Shown here: positions 61,290 through 64,000 of the stretch, in pieces
Position numbering within the stretch: the stretch's first letter is position 1
How the letters are laid out: each line of letters starts with the position of its first letter
Source of the DNA: Trichinella spiralis
Lineage: Eukaryota > Nematoda > Enoplea > Trichinellida > Trichinellidae
Assembly (NCBI GenBank): GCA_000181795.3
Contig: CM012954.1
Coordinates: 7,224,220 to 7,288,219 of the forward strand
DNA: 64,000 bases
Direction: 5' to 3'
Notes under the pieces: model-generated
What the model was told of the DNA's origin: nothing
Database searches by the model: none
Seen by the model: only the letters and a program-made list of their open reading frames with translations
Translations under genes and position numbers: made by a program

Positions 61290-64000
61290 ATAATAAATAC
61301 ACTCAAGTGAAATTCAATTAACTACGGTATGACTTTCGAAATATAAAAGCAATGATAAAATAATGCACAAATAAATTCACATGAAAAGCGTGCAATATTT
61401 TGTAATATTGTTCCCCAATGTTCAAAACACTTCAGAAGAATTATTGACCGATCGTACTTTTATGTCAACAGAAATTAAATTTTGAAACTGAATAAAGGAA
61501 ATGACGTCAAAGGCTAACTGCTGAGGGAAATGCGCAATTTGATTGGTCAATTAATATCTTTAATTCGGCCTCAAAATCAGCAAAGCCTTCTTTCTGTTTT
61601 TCGTCATTTTCCGTATGCCTTTCGTCTGTGCTACTCTCAGTTGTTCTCTCTCAGTCTCCCTCTCTCTCTCTCCTGCTGAGCTAATGTTGGTCAGTGTTTG
61701 TCATTTTCTTCTATACACTGCTCTTATTTCTTTAAATGTAATATTCGGCGATTATTATACTTATTATTGAATATTGTATGAATTATTGTACAATAAATTG
61801 TTGTCATATGCGTAAGTATATTTTGTTGTGCTCTTTAATGTTATCAATTTTTTAAAAAAGGGAATATTTAGACATTCTTCAGATCAGGTTAAAGCATCTC
61901 ACAAACAATTCAAATTTAAAAAATATTAATTAACAAAGACACACAAATGAGATCAAAGACATTGGTTAGTCAGTCGAAGGTGTTAATTGAAAGTCCTCTA
62001 TCAAAAAGAAATACTGACGACAAAAATTTCGATCATTTATTTGCATGATTAATGGACATTTACAAATTTTCACTTTATGAAAATTGCATGCAAATCAGTC
62101 TCCACTATGAGCTTACGAATAATCATGAAGCATTAGATGCTGTATGAGAAATGTAATTTCAGTGATAATTCAATTGACAGAAAATAGAAAGTTTTGTTTT
62201 ATAGAAAAATATCTAAATAATAAGTATACATGGCATGTAATTTTCACGCATATTTTCTACATCGTCATCAGCTGTTTAAACTTATTTAAACGTCATTTTT
62301 AAGTTATTTAGGAATTAATGGTTATTCAATGTGCACTGCTTTTCTGAACGACTCAGCAGTAGCGACAAGGATAACAGGTGGATACTCTATTTTTGAAAGA
62401 ATTTCAAATAGATCAGTTGTGAGGGAAAGTCTTTCTATTATGTGTTTGCTACTTTGAAAAAAATGACCTTTCAAAAACTTTTCAAAATGCCATCTTCATA
62501 GTTATTAATAGCCATTTGCAGAAAATCAGTTACAGAAAATCAGTTTCAAAGTAAGCTGTTTGAAGAACATCAGTCAAAAAGTTTGATAAAGTTTCCTGTT
62601 GAATATCATCGACAGTTAAAAGGTAAGCAATTTTTACAACTGTACTAACGTTTTCTGTATATATCAATACAGATTACATTTTAGTAGCAAATTAATGGAT
62701 TTCAGTTTCGCTGACTATACTTCGTATAAGCACGCTTCATATTGCATGATATTTGTTGCATTTGGGGACTCGAATTTCCTATTATTTCTTGGCCAATTTC
62801 ATAAATTTGCCGGAAGATGTGTCAAACAAGCAGGAAATGAACATGAAACATCCGATATACCTATTTTATATTAATTTCTTTTTTTATATTGCACAGCAGA
62901 TATGAAATTCCAACGTTACTTCGCTTTCACAAAGATTAACATCTGATTGTCCAATCGTATGCTTTGCATATGTTTTATTTCTCAAAAGACTGTCGATTTA
63001 ATTTATGGTAAGGTATTCGCTAAAAGTACGTAGTTTCGTGCAATATTTCTATGTATTAGGCAAGTTCATTTTTCTTGATTTTCCGTCCATTTGCAATCAA
63101 TTTACAGAAATTGTTTCAGGATGGTTTGAAATAACCATAAAATTTTCCATTTATTAGTTTCCTATTGGTTTATTTCATTTATTCGATCAGTAGAATTGAA
63201 TTTCTCAATCTGTAGCTGTCAACATTTATTAATACCTGAGTGTCTAACGTATGACTTGAATATGTTTGATTTCATGAAATAACAATCAATTCATTGATTT
63301 TTATGCTGTTCATAATCCTAATTATGAATTGAGCTTCTCAACGATACCAAGAATACCGGTGTTTGAATCAGTTCTCGCTCAGGTCATCATACTCAATTGA
63401 TGCTTATGCAAATAGCTTTGAATGTTGTTTTTTGTCAAAATGATTGTTTGCAAATTGTGAAAATATAATAAAATAACAAATTATGACAAACTAATTCAGC
63501 CACGCATGGCATTTATTCTAATCTTTCAAAATATTTGCATATAAGCTCAGTAGAACAAAAGGCGTGCCCATAGGGAACACAAATGTATTATTGAATTCCT
63601 TCTTCATATATGGGAACAGTATTGTACAATTATTTATTACAGAAACTAACAATAATACTCAATTGATTATTTAATGAGATATTTAACAAAATTGCTTGTT
63701 AGTAAACCTGACATTTATAGGGGGAAAGAATGCATGATTCCATGAAAACTGTAAATGAAACGTTTTATTTTGAATAATTCTTATTTCCGTATCATATTTA
63801 ATCAATTAAATTGCGTAAATAAAAATTTGGAGTTCAAAGGGTTTCTGTATTACAAAAGTGAAATTCAGGCACAAATGTTATTGGAATCAGCAACTTTTGC
63901 TCGCGGGTATTTGTTCAAATATTTGTATAAATGCTAATGAAATGCAATTATAGGATGTATTATCAAGCGCGCACGTTTTGCTGCCGTCTCTGTCGTCCCC
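61290..64000. other. AT-rich intergenic region to the window end
   Basis: No gene seen. A short CT-rich tract lies at 61628-61680. The last 40 bases become GC-richer (GCACGTTTTGCTGCCGTCTC) and may begin another gene or promoter beyond the window. Confidence 0.5.

Noticed and set aside
1-64000. Transposons, virus-derived elements, CRISPR arrays, rRNA
   Set aside because: No reverse transcriptase, integrase, transposase, capsid or envelope-like frames and no long terminal repeats or regularly spaced repeats were seen by eye. Small non-coding elements could be missed.

Overview
This is an AT-rich animal chromosome segment, almost certainly from a nematode. The genes are built from many small exons with mostly 45-80 nt introns, and the recognisable proteins have their best-known relatives in nematodes: an UNC-23/BAG2 co-chaperone, a MEC-2/UNC-1 type stomatin, a MADD-2/TRIM9 ubiquitin ligase, a cytosolic valyl-tRNA synthetase of the length known for nematodes, and an EB-module/lustrin-type secreted protein. 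The base composition and compact genes would suit an enoplean (clade I, Trichinella-like) worm, but that placement is inference. I see no rRNA, convincing tRNA, CRISPR, or recognisable transposon or virus-derived element.

Layout. 1-6.4 kb: AT-rich and mostly empty, with one doubtful interrupted reading frame on the minus strand. 6.5-13.1 kb (+): stomatin-family gene, 7 exons. 13.7-18.5 kb (-): valyl-tRNA synthetase, 23 exons, convergent with stomatin. 19.6-21.5 kb (+): acidic nuclear protein with an AT-hook-like motif, head-to-head with the synthetase. 22.5-23.6 kb (+): BAG2/UNC-23. 23.9-26.5 kb (-): SPEC3/Stum family membrane protein, tail-to-tail with BAG2. 26.5-35.3 kb: long non-coding stretch with two small orphan minus-strand ORFs and a short duplicated element. 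35.4-42.5 kb (+): TRIM9/MADD-2. 44.9-51.7 kb (+): Dispatched-like RND transporter. 52.9-55.2 kb (+): secreted EB/lustrin cysteine-rich protein. 57.5-58.4 kb (+): unidentified acidic protein. 58.4-64 kb: AT-rich, with one doubtful small ORF.

Gene models were made by hand, by joining exons whose splice sites, reading phase and family alignment agree. For the stomatin, synthetase, BAG2, Stum, TRIM9, Dispatched-like and cysteine-rich genes every exon junction keeps phase, which makes these models strong. First exons and UTRs are less certain.

Functional themes. Several genes act in sensory neurons, axon guidance or tissue attachment in other animals (stomatin, Stum, TRIM9/MADD-2, UNC-23). The Dispatched-like protein exports lipid-modified or apical cargo. 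Whether this clustering has meaning is open. The most interesting points are the 2.46 kb intronless 3' exon of the Dispatched-like gene, the all-phase-1 intron pattern of the cysteine-rich gene, a GC-AG intron just after the HIGH-motif exon of the synthetase, a near-zero spacer between the BAG2 and Stum 3' ends, a perfect-phase hairpin inside a Dispatched intron, and a diverged ~55 bp repeat upstream of TRIM9.
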